This document shows positions 6,946 to 14,056 of a DNA stretch of 22,178 nucleotides, piece after piece. Position numbers and translations under genes: made by a program. The stretch's first letter is position 1, and every line of letters starts with the position of its first letter. The DNA is taken from positions 1 through 22,178 of the forward strand of contig WLSJ01000008.1 of NCBI GenBank assembly GCA_009705865.1, read 5' to 3'. The notes beneath the pieces were generated by a model. That model was given only the letters and a program-made list of their open reading frames with translations. It was not told the DNA's origin and searched no databases. The stretch is from Actinomycetota bacterium. Its GTDB lineage: Bacteria; Actinomycetota; Acidimicrobiia; Acidimicrobiales; Ilumatobacteraceae.

Positions 6946-7605
6946 GTGGCAGATCCAACTAAGCCGAGAGCATCATTTGCTCCGTGGGATCGCCGCGAAC
7001 TGCCAGGCAGTTTCAGTGTGGAAGAGACCGCACGTCGTGTCGGCAACTACAAATGGGCCGAAACAAAATTGTTTGAAGTCCTTGGTGGCTGGATTGCCAC
7101 TGTGCCAGAACTCGACATCAAACTTCGTCTCGGTACTCACTGCTACAAGCACGCATGGCACGCCGAACTCTGGCACAAGCGTTTGCCCGAACTTCGTGAA
7201 ATGAATCCGGCTCGCCTTACTGTTCCTGCCAATGACGCACTTGTGCGTTTCGTTGATGCCATGACCGAGCCTGAAGATGCAAGTCTCACTATTGAAAAAC
7301 TTGTTGGCGTGTACCGCGTGTATATCCCCCACTTCATTTCGGCATACACATATCACCTCAACAACACCAGTGAAATTACTGACATGCCTACCATTCGGTC
7401 ACTGAAGTTTATTTTGCAAGATGAGTTCGAAGATTGGCGCGATGGCGAAATGCTCATCCAGTCGCTGCTCGAAACTCCCGACCACGTCGATCGCGCTGCT
7501 GCTCACCAAGCAAAGCTCGAAAAACTTATGCTCGAGGCCGGCGGTATCGCTGGTCACGGAAGCATCGGAATCAACACACAAGCACCACAAGGAGCACTGT
7601 CATGA
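6946..7605 (+). CDS. Ferritin-like protein, first gene of three-gene operon
   Basis: This 219-residue, apparently all-helical cytoplasmic protein is not one I can name. Two helix pairs can be seen. The first holds E39 and E44 (ETKLFEVLGGW) followed by H65, H69, H72 and E74 (THCYKHAWHAELWHKRLPEL). The second holds H129 and H137 (YIPHFISAYTYHLNN) followed by D159, E160, E162 and D163 (LQDEFEDWRDGE). Such carboxylate/His-bearing helix pairs suggest a ferritin-like four-helix bundle, but the canonical ExxH motifs are not both present, so metal binding is an inference. The start is GTG at 6946 with AGGGAG 8 nt upstream. The stop overlaps the next gene's ATG as ATGA, so it is translationally coupled to the DUF455-like gene. 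Confidence 0.65.
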   Translation: MADPTKPRASFAPWDRRELPGSFSVEETARRVGNYKWAETKLFEVLGGWIATVPELDIKLRLGTHCYKHAWHAELWHKRLPELREMNPARLTVPANDALVRFVDAMTEPEDASLTIEKLVGVYRVYIPHFISAYTYHLNNTSEITDMPTIRSLKFILQDEFEDWRDGEMLIQSLLETPDHVDRAAAHQAKLEKLMLEAGGIAGHGSIGINTQAPQGALS

Positions 7606-8435
7606 AAAAATTCATGCCCGTTGAAGAGTTGGCACGCGACGAGCGTTTCAACCAAATCACACAAGCAGACCGCATGGCCGATGGCCGTAATGCACTGATT
7701 GGTGAAGCTGAAAAATCACGTAAATCAAATCGCCTTACACCTGCGCGACCAGATGCAAGCGAAGCTGCACGCGCGCTAATGCACGGTATTTTCGTTGGTG
7801 AAATTCAGGCACTTGAAGGTGCCGGCCGCACATGTTGGGACTTCACCACTGGTGAAGAAGCACCATTCGAACTCAAACTCGACATGGCTCGCCAAGCATG
7901 GGACGAAGCTCGTCACGTTGAAATTAGTTTGAAGCTCAGCGACTGGATGGGAAGTGAAATCGGTCAGTACGCCGAGAACACAGTGCTCTTTCAAGCCGCA
8001 TGCTCGAACGATCCGGTGTTGCGTCTTGCTGGCGTGAACCGTGCACTTGAAGGTCTTGCAATCGACGTGTTCACCACTATGAAAGAGTTCGGCGAAATTG
8101 CAGGTGACCCGTACCTCGAGTTCTGTGAAGACTGGATGCTCGCAGACGAAGTAACACACGTGAAGATGGGTAGCGATTGGCTACGCAAAATCACAGAGAA
8201 TGATCCAGAGCGTCGCAAGAAGGCACTGGAATTCCAGGGCATTGTCGACAAGATGTTCTCGTACGGTGGAAGCCGCAGTGACTCTGAAGAATCAAGCTTT
8301 GCAATCGCACGTCGCTTCCGCGAACTTGCTGGTTTCACCGAAGACGAAAATGACCACATTGCAGACCTCGGAATGCAAGCACTCAACGAGCGCAAGGCGC
8401 AACTTCGCGAGAAGCAAGCCGCAGTTACTAACTGA
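7602..8435 (+). CDS. Ferritin-like DUF455-related diiron protein
   Basis: This 277-residue helical protein carries two clear diiron half-sites. The first is E67/E72 (FVGEIQALEGAGRTCWDF) with E102-x-x-H105 (WDEARHVE). The second is E150 (NRALEGLAIDVF) with E183-x-x-H186 (ADEVTHVKMG). This pattern is that of ferritin-like proteins of the DUF455 group, which may act as oxygenase- or ferritin-like diiron proteins; the reaction is unknown. The start at 7602 is set by AAGGAG 7 nt upstream and by the ATGA overlap with the previous stop. Coding extends upstream in this frame without a stop, but only as a shadow of the first gene. The following gene begins 1 nt after its stop. Confidence 0.82.
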   Translation: MKKFMPVEELARDERFNQITQADRMADGRNALIGEAEKSRKSNRLTPARPDASEAARALMHGIFVGEIQALEGAGRTCWDFTTGEEAPFELKLDMARQAWDEARHVEISLKLSDWMGSEIGQYAENTVLFQAACSNDPVLRLAGVNRALEGLAIDVFTTMKEFGEIAGDPYLEFCEDWMLADEVTHVKMGSDWLRKITENDPERRKKALEFQGIVDKMFSYGGSRSDSEESSFAIARRFRELAGFTEDENDHIADLGMQALNERKAQLREKQAAVTN

Positions 8436-8436
8436 T

Positions 8437-8988
8437 ATGGCCCTCACGGTCACACCAGACACATATAACTTCGTTGCATTCGATACGGCCTACACGGCAC
8501 GTATTGCAGAACGTATGGCAACGCAGCTCGGGCTGGATGACATTGACATACTCCTTGCAATAAATGAGAACTCGTCGTTGACGCGTATTGATGTCACGGT
8601 CACTGATGCGCTCATCACAATTGCACCACATTCCGGTGCATTAGAAGACACGCGTCGGCCTCGTCAGCAAAGTGAACTCAACACCACCATCACCATCGCG
8701 CGAGGCATGTTGCGCGCGCGTGATCGTTTACGGGGCGGTTTTGCCGACGCCCCAGCCGACGCTGAACTCACATTGCCGCAAGCCGCAGCATGGGATACGT
8801 ACATCATGGGGCGCATTGCACACATGGACATTGTTCTGAATAAACAAGCATGGGTCTACAACTTCCGTAACCGTCACGGATTCTCAGACGCAGTTGATGC
8901 AGTGTTTGAAAAATTGTGGAACTGTGAAAGCACAACATGGGCAGAGCTCAGCTCGCTCAGTGCAAACACTGTGTCCGTCACCGCCTAA
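8437..8988 (+). CDS. Protein of unknown function, third gene of ferritin-like operon
   Basis: This 183-residue protein was not recognised. The N-terminal half has an alternating strand pattern (RIDVTVTDALITIAPHSG, residues 50-67) with acidic residues in LDDIDILLAINEN. The C-terminal half is helical and aromatic-rich (AAAWDTYIMGRIAHMDIVLNK and AWVYNFRNRHGF, residues 116-149). No signal peptide or membrane helix is apparent. The ATG at 8437 lies 1 nt after the DUF455-like stop, so the gene is surely cotranscribed and probably works with the two ferritin-like proteins, for example as a partner, cofactor-loading protein or regulator (inference). Its stop lies inside a hairpin shared with the convergent Bax-inhibitor gene. 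Confidence 0.68.
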   Translation: MALTVTPDTYNFVAFDTAYTARIAERMATQLGLDDIDILLAINENSSLTRIDVTVTDALITIAPHSGALEDTRRPRQQSELNTTITIARGMLRARDRLRGGFADAPADAELTLPQAAAWDTYIMGRIAHMDIVLNKQAWVYNFRNRHGFSDAVDAVFEKLWNCESTTWAELSSLSANTVSVTA

Positions 8989-9006
8989 AGCGGCAACTTT
9001 AGCGGT
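8980..9006. terminator. Convergent hairpin containing both stop codons
   Basis: ACCGCCTAAAG pairs with CTTTAGCGGT around the 6-nt loop CGGCAA, with one bulged C. The hairpin includes the TAA of the plus-strand gene (8986-8988) and the TAA of the Bax-inhibitor gene on the minus strand (8999-9001). No immediate U-tract follows on either strand, so it may be a weak terminator or a 3'-end stabiliser. Confidence 0.45.
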
Positions 9007-9808
9007 CGCGCAGTTTTGACAACAGGCGCAAGATTTCTAGGTACAACCACACCAGTGTCACTACAACACCAAGTGCACAGAACCATTCCATGTGCGCTGG
9101 CAATTTGTTGGCAACACCTTTTTCGATCATGTCGAAGTCAAGCGCCAAGTTAAATGCTGCAAGTCCTGCAACGAAAAGACTGAATGCAATTCCCATCGGG
9201 CTTGCATCATGAATGAACGATGGCATTGAACCGAACATTCCGATAATGAATGACACCAAATAGAAAGCCATCAGGCCCATCATTGCGCCCATCACAATGC
9301 GACGTGTGCGATCAGTGACTTTGATAATGCGACTGCGATACAAAAGCAACATCACAACAAACACACCGAGCGTTGCGCCCACTGCTTGCAACACAATGCC
9401 GTTGTACTGCTCTGAATACGCACGGCTAATTGCACCTAGTACGACACCTTCCGCAAGTGCATAAATAGGACCGGCAATTCGAGCAAGATGTGGCTTGAAA
9501 CTTCCGACCAGAACCGCAATGAAACCAATAATGAATCCACCAATGACCCACCCAAATGGAATTTGCACCAACGCACCAGGAGCAGGTGCATCGATCGACA
9601 ACCATGTCACTGTTGCTGACGCAAGAATCAGAACCAACAACATCATGGTGGCACTTGCAGTACCGGCCACGGTCATGACGCCACCATCCCAACGAGACAC
9701 TGGTCCATCATTAATAGGTTGAGTGACGGTGGGAGGTGCCCAAGAATCGTTTTGCTTGTTGAGATTGCCAAGGCCCATGGCCTTGTCGGTGAGTAATGGA
9801 TTAGCCAT
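8999..9808 (-). CDS. Bax inhibitor-1/YccA family membrane protein
   Basis: This 269-residue protein has a soluble N-tail of about 45 residues followed by about seven hydrophobic segments and ends in a basic tail (LLSKLRDR). It matches the bacterial BaxI_1 branch: the tail motif (MANPLLTDKAMG), KPHLARIAGPIYALAEGVVLGAIS, then the acidic NLALDFDMIEKG motif and the last helix VVVTLVWLYLEILRLL. Family members are pH-sensitive Ca2+ leak channels or modulators of membrane proteases in characterised cases; the role here is unknown. TATCGT on the minus strand lies 7 nt before the ATG without a ribosome binding site. Its stop is within the shared hairpin, and it is divergent from the hot-dog protein gene. 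Confidence 0.9.
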   Translation of the reverse strand: MANPLLTDKAMGLGNLNKQNDSWAPPTVTQPINDGPVSRWDGGVMTVAGTASATMMLLVLILASATVTWLSIDAPAPGALVQIPFGWVIGGFIIGFIAVLVGSFKPHLARIAGPIYALAEGVVLGAISRAYSEQYNGIVLQAVGATLGVFVVMLLLYRSRIIKVTDRTRRIVMGAMMGLMAFYLVSFIIGMFGSMPSFIHDASPMGIAFSLFVAGLAAFNLALDFDMIEKGVANKLPAHMEWFCALGVVVTLVWLYLEILRLLSKLRDR

Positions 9809-9815
9809 GTGGTCA

Positions 9816-9821
9816 ACGATA
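9816..9821 (-). promoter_or_regulatory. -10 element of the Bax-inhibitor gene (leaderless type)
   Basis: TATCGT on the minus strand with a 7-nt spacer to ATG at 9808 and no Shine-Dalgarno. The arrangement is identical to that before the cyclophilin gene. Confidence 0.5.
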
Positions 9822-9864
9822 GTCAGTACCAGTATCGAGTGGGCGTCGGTCTCGTGGCAGAATC

Positions 9865-10596
9865 ATGTGCATCTCGTCATCAGCACCACTTCCTTGGACT
9901 GTCACCGCACAGAATCTGGCTGAGCATGCTCGTAACCTCATTCATACTGATGCAGGTGCCCAGGCAGCTGGTTTTCCTCGCGCATTAGTTGCCGGCGTTA
10001 CGACGTACGCATATCTCACTCACCCCGTTGCCGCTGCATGGGGAGAACACTGGCTCAGCCATGGCGGTGGCGAGTTGCGTCTGAGACGCCCCGTCTTTGA
10101 TCATGACATCGTGCAGTGCACTCCACATCCTGATGGTGATGCTGTTGAAATTCGAGCCATTACGTCAGAGCCAGATCAACCTCGCGCAATCTTTCGAGCA
10201 ATTCGTGATGCAGGGTCTGTCCCTGCCATAAGACCAGGCCAGGTGTTGCCTGTTCATCACATTCATCTTGAAGGAGTGCACGGCACTGACCGTGGCTTGC
10301 TTGCGGGTGACGACCTCGCGCTATACGCCGAACACAATCTTGTTCACCCCGCTGTATGGCCCACTTTGGCGAACGACGTTGTTCATACGGAAGTTGCAAC
10401 TTCTAGTTGGGTACACACGCGAAGCATTATTCGTCATCACGCCCGCGTCGAAGCAGGTTCGCAGGCCGAAATACATTCAGCAATCGTTGATCGTTTCACA
10501 GCTCACGGTGAACGTGTTGTCCTTGATTTTCACATTGTGGTGAATGGCCAGGTTGTGGCATCGCTTGAACACGAAGCAATTATCTCGCTCCCGTAA
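9865..10596 (+). CDS. Hot-dog fold (MaoC-like) protein
   Basis: This 243-residue protein contains NLIHTDAGAQAAGFPRALVAGVTTYAYLTHP (residues 24-54), which has the arrangement of MaoC-like hydratases: a helix with His, a following small-residue helix and a VxGxxxYAY run. A second hot-dog-like half appears near residues 165-240 (SSWVHTRSIIRHHARVE..., VVLDFHIVVNGQVVASLEHEA). Classic MaoC hydratases have G-D-x-N-P-I-H; here the aligned bases read E-H-A-R-N-L-I-H, so the catalytic aspartate is not where expected. It may act as a thioesterase or a non-hydratase acyl-CoA binder (inference). The start is uncertain: the ATG at 9865 has no evident ribosome binding site or leaderless -10. It converges on the ABM gene with 5 nt between stops. 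Confidence 0.7.
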   Translation: MCISSSAPLPWTVTAQNLAEHARNLIHTDAGAQAAGFPRALVAGVTTYAYLTHPVAAAWGEHWLSHGGGELRLRRPVFDHDIVQCTPHPDGDAVEIRAITSEPDQPRAIFRAIRDAGSVPAIRPGQVLPVHHIHLEGVHGTDRGLLAGDDLALYAEHNLVHPAVWPTLANDVVHTEVATSSWVHTRSIIRHHARVEAGSQAEIHSAIVDRFTAHGERVVLDFHIVVNGQVVASLEHEAIISLP

Positions 10597-10601
10597 AAAA
10601 A

Positions 10602-10949
10602 TCAGGTGAGATCGTGTGCGCTCATCGACTGCCAAATATCGATCTCTGGTGCGCCAGTCAGAATGCCAGTGCACGACTTTGCCATTTCCACCATGGTGGC
10701 TCCCTCGAAATGAGTCTGCTGAGTTGCGGGAGACTCCCATTTTTCGATCAACATAATGCGATTCGGACGCGTGTCAGACACGATCATGTCCACATTGCGG
10801 CATCCCTGTTCCATACGGGTCAGGACGATGTATTTGGACAGGACTGCGACAAGGGAGCCCATGTCCGCCGCGTCAAAGGACATGGTGACGATAACTAGCT
10901 CTACCTCGCCAGAATCAGCATTTTCGGGGTGATTTTCACTCATTCCCAT
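10602..10949 (-). CDS. Antibiotic biosynthesis monooxygenase (ABM) domain protein
   Basis: This protein of about 115 residues has the ABM ferredoxin-like layout: a first strand (VELVIVTMSF), a helix, GCRNVDMIVSDTRPNRIMLIEKWES (strand-turn-strand) and then a helix with THFEGATMVEMAKS and a final strand. Such small dimeric domains act as haem-degrading or quinone monooxygenases, or only as binding proteins, and substrate cannot be inferred. I take the start at 10949 (MGMSENHPE); MSENHPE at 10943 is also possible. A longer frame upstream to 11006 would add residues that do not fit the domain. After the TGA the minus strand runs into TTTTTTT (about 10595-10601), a possible termination tract without a strong stem. 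Confidence 0.8.
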   Translation of the reverse strand: MGMSENHPENADSGEVELVIVTMSFDAADMGSLVAVLSKYIVLTRMEQGCRNVDMIVSDTRPNRIMLIEKWESPATQQTHFEGATMVEMAKSCTGILTGAPEIDIWQSMSAHDLT

Positions 10950-11020
10950 AACTCTGCCAGATGTCAGAGAAATGTTCGGGGTCGGGCTGTGGCACCCGAC
11001 ACGCATCTAGATAGCCTGCC

Positions 11021-11026
11021 CATATT
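11021..11026 (+). promoter_or_regulatory. Possible -10 for the sigma factor gene
   Basis: CATATT lies 8 nt before the alternative GTG at 11035 and 44 nt before the chosen GTG at 11071. It could serve either a near-leaderless long form or a short-leader mRNA for the short form. Confidence 0.3.
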
Positions 11027-11070
11027 CGACCCGCGTGGTGGTCGATGCAAGATTTAGGCGAGGTATCAGA

Positions 11071-12009
11071 GTGGCAAAGGATCGTGTCGATCGCGACGAA
11101 GAGGATCTCGTCCGGCTGTATCTCACAGACATCGGTCAGTACACCCTGCTCACCAAGGACGACGAAGTGCGTCTTGCCAAGGCCATCGAAGCCGGCAAAG
11201 AAGCCGTTGCCGAAATGGCAAAGATCAAGGCCCCTACCGCTACCAAGCGTCGCGAACTACGCAAAGCAATTCGCGAAGGTGAAGTTGCCGAGCGAGCATT
11301 CGTTCAGTCAAACCTTCGTCTCGTTGTTTCTATTGCAAAGAAGTACCAAGCATCTGGGCTTCCTCTTCTTGACCTCATTCAAGAAGGCAACTTGGGCCTT
11401 ATGCACGCTGTTGAAAAGTTCGACTGGCGCAAAGGTTTCAAATTCTCTACGTATGCAACATGGTGGATCCGTCAGGCCATCACTCGCGGTATCGCAAACA
11501 CCGGACGTACCATTCGTTTGCCGGTCCACGCTGGCGACACGCTTGCACGTTTGCAAAAAGCACGCTCACGCCTGGAACTCAAGTTTGGACGCACCGCAAC
11601 TCTTGCTGAATTAGCAAAAGAAGTCGAAATGCCAGAAGACAAAGTCACCGAAGCATTGCGCTTTGCTGCTGAGCCTTTGTCATTGTCAGAACCATTGCGT
11701 GAAGACGGCGATGCCGAACTTGGTGATGTCGTTGAAGACCGTTCAGCTGAATCACCGTTCGAAACTGCCGCTACAGCATTGTTGCCAGAAGAAATTCAAC
11801 GTCTACTTGCTCCGCTCGATGAACGTGAGCGCGAAATCTTGCGCTTGCGCTTCGGTCTCGGTGGTAGCGGCGAAGGCCGCACCCTTGAAGAAGTCGGTGA
11901 ACATTTCAACCTCACTCGTGAACGTATTCGTCAAATCGAAGCACGTGCAATGAGCAAATTGCGTCACCCGTCTTCAGACACTGGCGCACGCGACCTTCTC
12001 TCCGTGTAA
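11071..12009 (+). CDS. Sigma-70 family RNA polymerase sigma factor (primary/SigB-like, short N-terminus)
   Basis: This protein of about 312 residues holds all sigma-70 regions. Region 1.2 is DLVRLYLTDIGQYTLLTKDDEVRLAKAIE. Region 2 is RAFVQSNLRLVVSIAKKYQ through LDLIQEGNLGLMHAVEKFDW and FSTYATWWIRQAITR (2.4). Region 3 follows, and region 4 ends RTLEEVGEHFNLTRERIRQIEARAMSKLRHP. It binds core RNA polymerase and reads -35/-10 promoters. It lacks the long 1.1 region of typical housekeeping sigma factors, so it may be a group 2 or SigB-like factor, or the compact primary factor of this lineage. The chosen GTG at 11071 has GAGG 7 nt upstream. A second GTG at 11035, with CATATT nearby, could start a leaderless form 12 residues longer. 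It ends next to the convergent membrane-protein gene. Confidence 0.9.
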   Translation: MAKDRVDRDEEDLVRLYLTDIGQYTLLTKDDEVRLAKAIEAGKEAVAEMAKIKAPTATKRRELRKAIREGEVAERAFVQSNLRLVVSIAKKYQASGLPLLDLIQEGNLGLMHAVEKFDWRKGFKFSTYATWWIRQAITRGIANTGRTIRLPVHAGDTLARLQKARSRLELKFGRTATLAELAKEVEMPEDKVTEALRFAAEPLSLSEPLREDGDAELGDVVEDRSAESPFETAATALLPEEIQRLLAPLDEREREILRLRFGLGGSGEGRTLEEVGEHFNLTRERIRQIEARAMSKLRHPSSDTGARDLLSV

Positions 12010-12984
12010 TTAGTCGGTCGTATTGCGCACAATGCGCATCACGCCGTCAATCATTGATACGAGTCCAATGCCAAACAGCGCTGGTATCAACATGCGCACA
12101 ATCCACTCTTGGCTAATGCCAGGCACATACGCTGCGCGCACGTGATCTGCACTGAACCACGCGCACACAATCAAAGTTGCACCGGCACCTGCGTTCAAAG
12201 AAACAGCGATGTACTGCGAGGCAGTTTTTTTCCGTTGCGCAATGAGTGAAGCAGCAGCAGCTACAGCAGCCCCAGCGGAAAACATCAACATCAATGGCGT
12301 CACTTGTGCGCCGTTTGGTAAACCCAAATACTCCATCGAGCCCACAAAGATTCCCGCTAGTGACACAAAAAACGTCATGGCGAAAAACTCTCTCCGACGT
12401 CGAACAGACAAAATGACGCCAGCCAACAATGCAATCAGGCCGGCTAACCACCACATCACACTGGCGTTGTTACGCAAGAACAAGGTTCCAGAAACCATTG
12501 TGGCTACTCCGTCTATCGCTAACGGGACTTTCCATGTCAAAACAGTTCCGATTGAATCAATAGGTGCGGGAGGTTTCGGACTCATCCAATGCACTCGATG
12601 GTCATGCCACATGGCAACACCATCTGACCCAGTTTTACGCCACACAGGGTTCGGAGTTTCCACAAATGAACTGGTATCAACATTTCCGTACCGATTGCCA
12701 TTAATAAGGGTGGTTAATGATCCATCATTGACAAACACATCACCTGATGCAGTGATGCGCATGTACGGTTCGTTTTTGTAACCCGTAATCATCACGTCAT
12801 GACCATCAGAACGCACGCGGACAAATGTGTCTGAGCCCACAATGTCTACATCTACTCCATCAGGCAAAGCAGGCACAACGGATTCGATCACCGACTCTGT
12901 ATTGCGGGATTGCACGCTGTCACCAGAGCCCATGTGCTGCACAGGAAACGGTATGACAGATAGAAGACCAAGCAACAGGCGCAC
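12010..12984 (-). CDS. Exported membrane protein of an actinobacterial conserved family
   Basis: This 324-residue protein starts with a signal-like hydrophobic run (MRLLLGLLSVIPF). It then has an extracytoplasmic domain (about residues 20-175) and about five membrane segments (near 178-195, 202-218, 229-248, 259-277, 298-315). The soluble domain carries YKNEPYMRI, the run PVWRKTGSDGV, and WHDHRVHWM (126-134) with H127, H129 and H132. I recognise this as a conserved actinobacterial family but cannot assign a function. The His-rich motif hints at metal binding, and I recall relatives near copper-related proteins; both are inference. The start is GTG at 12984 with TACCGT 6 nt upstream. Its TAA stop abuts the sigma factor TAA directly. 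Confidence 0.72.
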   Translation of the reverse strand: MRLLLGLLSVIPFPVQHMGSGDSVQSRNTESVIESVVPALPDGVDVDIVGSDTFVRVRSDGHDVMITGYKNEPYMRITASGDVFVNDGSLTTLINGNRYGNVDTSSFVETPNPVWRKTGSDGVAMWHDHRVHWMSPKPPAPIDSIGTVLTWKVPLAIDGVATMVSGTLFLRNNASVMWWLAGLIALLAGVILSVRRRREFFAMTFFVSLAGIFVGSMEYLGLPNGAQVTPLMLMFSAGAAVAAAASLIAQRKKTASQYIAVSLNAGAGATLIVCAWFSADHVRAAYVPGISQEWIVRMLIPALFGIGLVSMIDGVMRIVRNTTD

Positions 12985-12990
12985 GACCTA

Positions 12991-12996
12991 ACGGTA
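12991..12996 (-). promoter_or_regulatory. -10 element of the exported membrane protein gene (leaderless)
   Basis: TACCGT on the minus strand, followed by exactly 6 nt (TAGGTC) and GTG at 12984. The same hexamer is before the response regulator and RsgA genes. Confidence 0.5.
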
Positions 12997-13019
12997 ATGC
13001 GTTCAGCCCGCACAGTCCC

Positions 13020-13025
13020 TAATCT
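13020..13025 (+). promoter_or_regulatory. -10 element of the dehydrogenase gene (leaderless)
   Basis: TAATCT followed by GTGACC and ATG at 13032. The spacing argues for the ATG over the GTG at 13026 as the start, since that GTG directly follows the hexamer. Confidence 0.5.
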
Positions 13026-13031
13026 GTGACC

Positions 13032-14003
13032 ATGGGAAAAGCAGTAAAGCCAATCACACTGCTGATTAGTGACAATGTCTGGGCAAGACACGGCGAAGTT
13101 ATTCGCTCGATGGTCCCCAACATTTCCCCCATCATCTATGAGGGTGACGAAGTTCTACCTGACGAAGTGATCTCTTCCATCGACACAGTATTTTTCTCTA
13201 GTGATTTGTGGCCAGAGCGTTCCCGCGGTTTTGTCTTGTCAATTCTTAAGGCCACGAACCTTAAATGGATGCACACATTTTCAGCAGGTGTTGATAGTCC
13301 TTTCTTCGTTCAATTGTTGGAACGAGGGGTTCGGCTTTCAAATTCCTCAGGAGCAACTGCTTCTCCCATTGCGCAAACAACTGTTCTATACATGTTGGCG
13401 CTTAGTCGCAATGTGCGTGCCTGGTTTCAACATCAGGAAAAGCGTGAATGGCAGCACCACAATTTTTTTGAACTAGATGGTGCACGCCTTGCCGTGATTG
13501 GCATGGGGCCAATTGGTACAGAAATTGCCCGCCTCGGAGTGGCACTGAACATGCACGTGGAGGCAATCCGTCGCACACCGACCGGGTCAGAGCCCTGCTC
13601 TACATTTAGCTTCGACCAACTACAAGAGGTACTTGGTCGTGCCGATTGGGTGGCTGTTGCTTTGCCCTTGACCCCCGATACTCGTGAGCTATTTGGTGAC
13701 CGCACTTTCGCCAGCATGAAATCTGGAGCTCACTTCATCAACGTCGGACGTGGTGAATTAGTGGACGAGGAGTCGCTGATCCGGGCTCTGCAATCAGGGC
13801 ATATTGCCGGTGCAGCGCTGGATGTCTTTTCCACAGAGCCATTGCCAGCAGATTCACCCCTATGGGATATGCCCAATGTGATTATTACCCCACATAGCTC
13901 TGCAGCATCACATGAATCCCGTCTCCGCAGTGAAGACATCTTCCTTGAGCATCTACAGAATTACGTTGCCGGAACTCCGCTTCGTAATGAGGTGCATTTG
14001 TAA
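13032..14003 (+). CDS. D-isomer-specific 2-hydroxyacid dehydrogenase
   Basis: This 323-residue NAD(P)-dependent oxidoreductase interconverts 2-oxo acids and D-2-hydroxy acids. The Rossmann motif is GMGPIGTEIA near the middle. The catalytic residues are in the expected order: R in INVGRGELVDE, E in DVFSTEPLP and H in ITPHSSAASH. The N-terminal substrate domain shows KWMHTFSAGVD and the SSGATASPIAQTTV motif. The substrate is unknown; the family covers lactate, glycerate, glyoxylate and phosphoglycerate members. The ATG has a leaderless -10 six bases upstream. The gene precedes the pilus operon by 53 nt, and no functional link is visible. Confidence 0.9.
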   Translation: MGKAVKPITLLISDNVWARHGEVIRSMVPNISPIIYEGDEVLPDEVISSIDTVFFSSDLWPERSRGFVLSILKATNLKWMHTFSAGVDSPFFVQLLERGVRLSNSSGATASPIAQTTVLYMLALSRNVRAWFQHQEKREWQHHNFFELDGARLAVIGMGPIGTEIARLGVALNMHVEAIRRTPTGSEPCSTFSFDQLQEVLGRADWVAVALPLTPDTRELFGDRTFASMKSGAHFINVGRGELVDEESLIRALQSGHIAGAALDVFSTEPLPADSPLWDMPNVIITPHSSAASHESRLRSEDIFLEHLQNYVAGTPLRNEVHL

Positions 14004-14012
14004 TTCCAATTT

Positions 14013-14040
14013 TTGAAGTTGTTGCACACATTGCTAGTGA
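14013..14040 (+). promoter_or_regulatory. Possible promoter of the pilus operon
   Basis: TTGAAG at 14013-14018 and TAGTGA at 14035-14040 are separated by 16 nt. The -10 match is imperfect. The leader would be short and contains AGGAG for the first pilus gene. Confidence 0.25.
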
Positions 14041-14056
14041 CGAACAGGAGTCACAA

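Noticed and set aside
7434..7601. Upstream extension of the DUF455-like gene
   Set aside because: It lies wholly inside the first ferritin-like gene in another frame. The start at 7602 has AAGGAG and an ATGA overlap.
10595..10601. A7/T7 tract as a complete terminator between the hot-dog and ABM genes
   Set aside because: A T-run follows the ABM stop on the minus strand, but only a 4-5 bp stem could be found, so it is not called as a terminator.
10950..11006. N-terminal extension of the ABM protein to 11006
   Set aside because: The extra residues do not fit the domain and the region holds the sigma-factor upstream sequence. The start at 10949 or 10943 gives a normal length.
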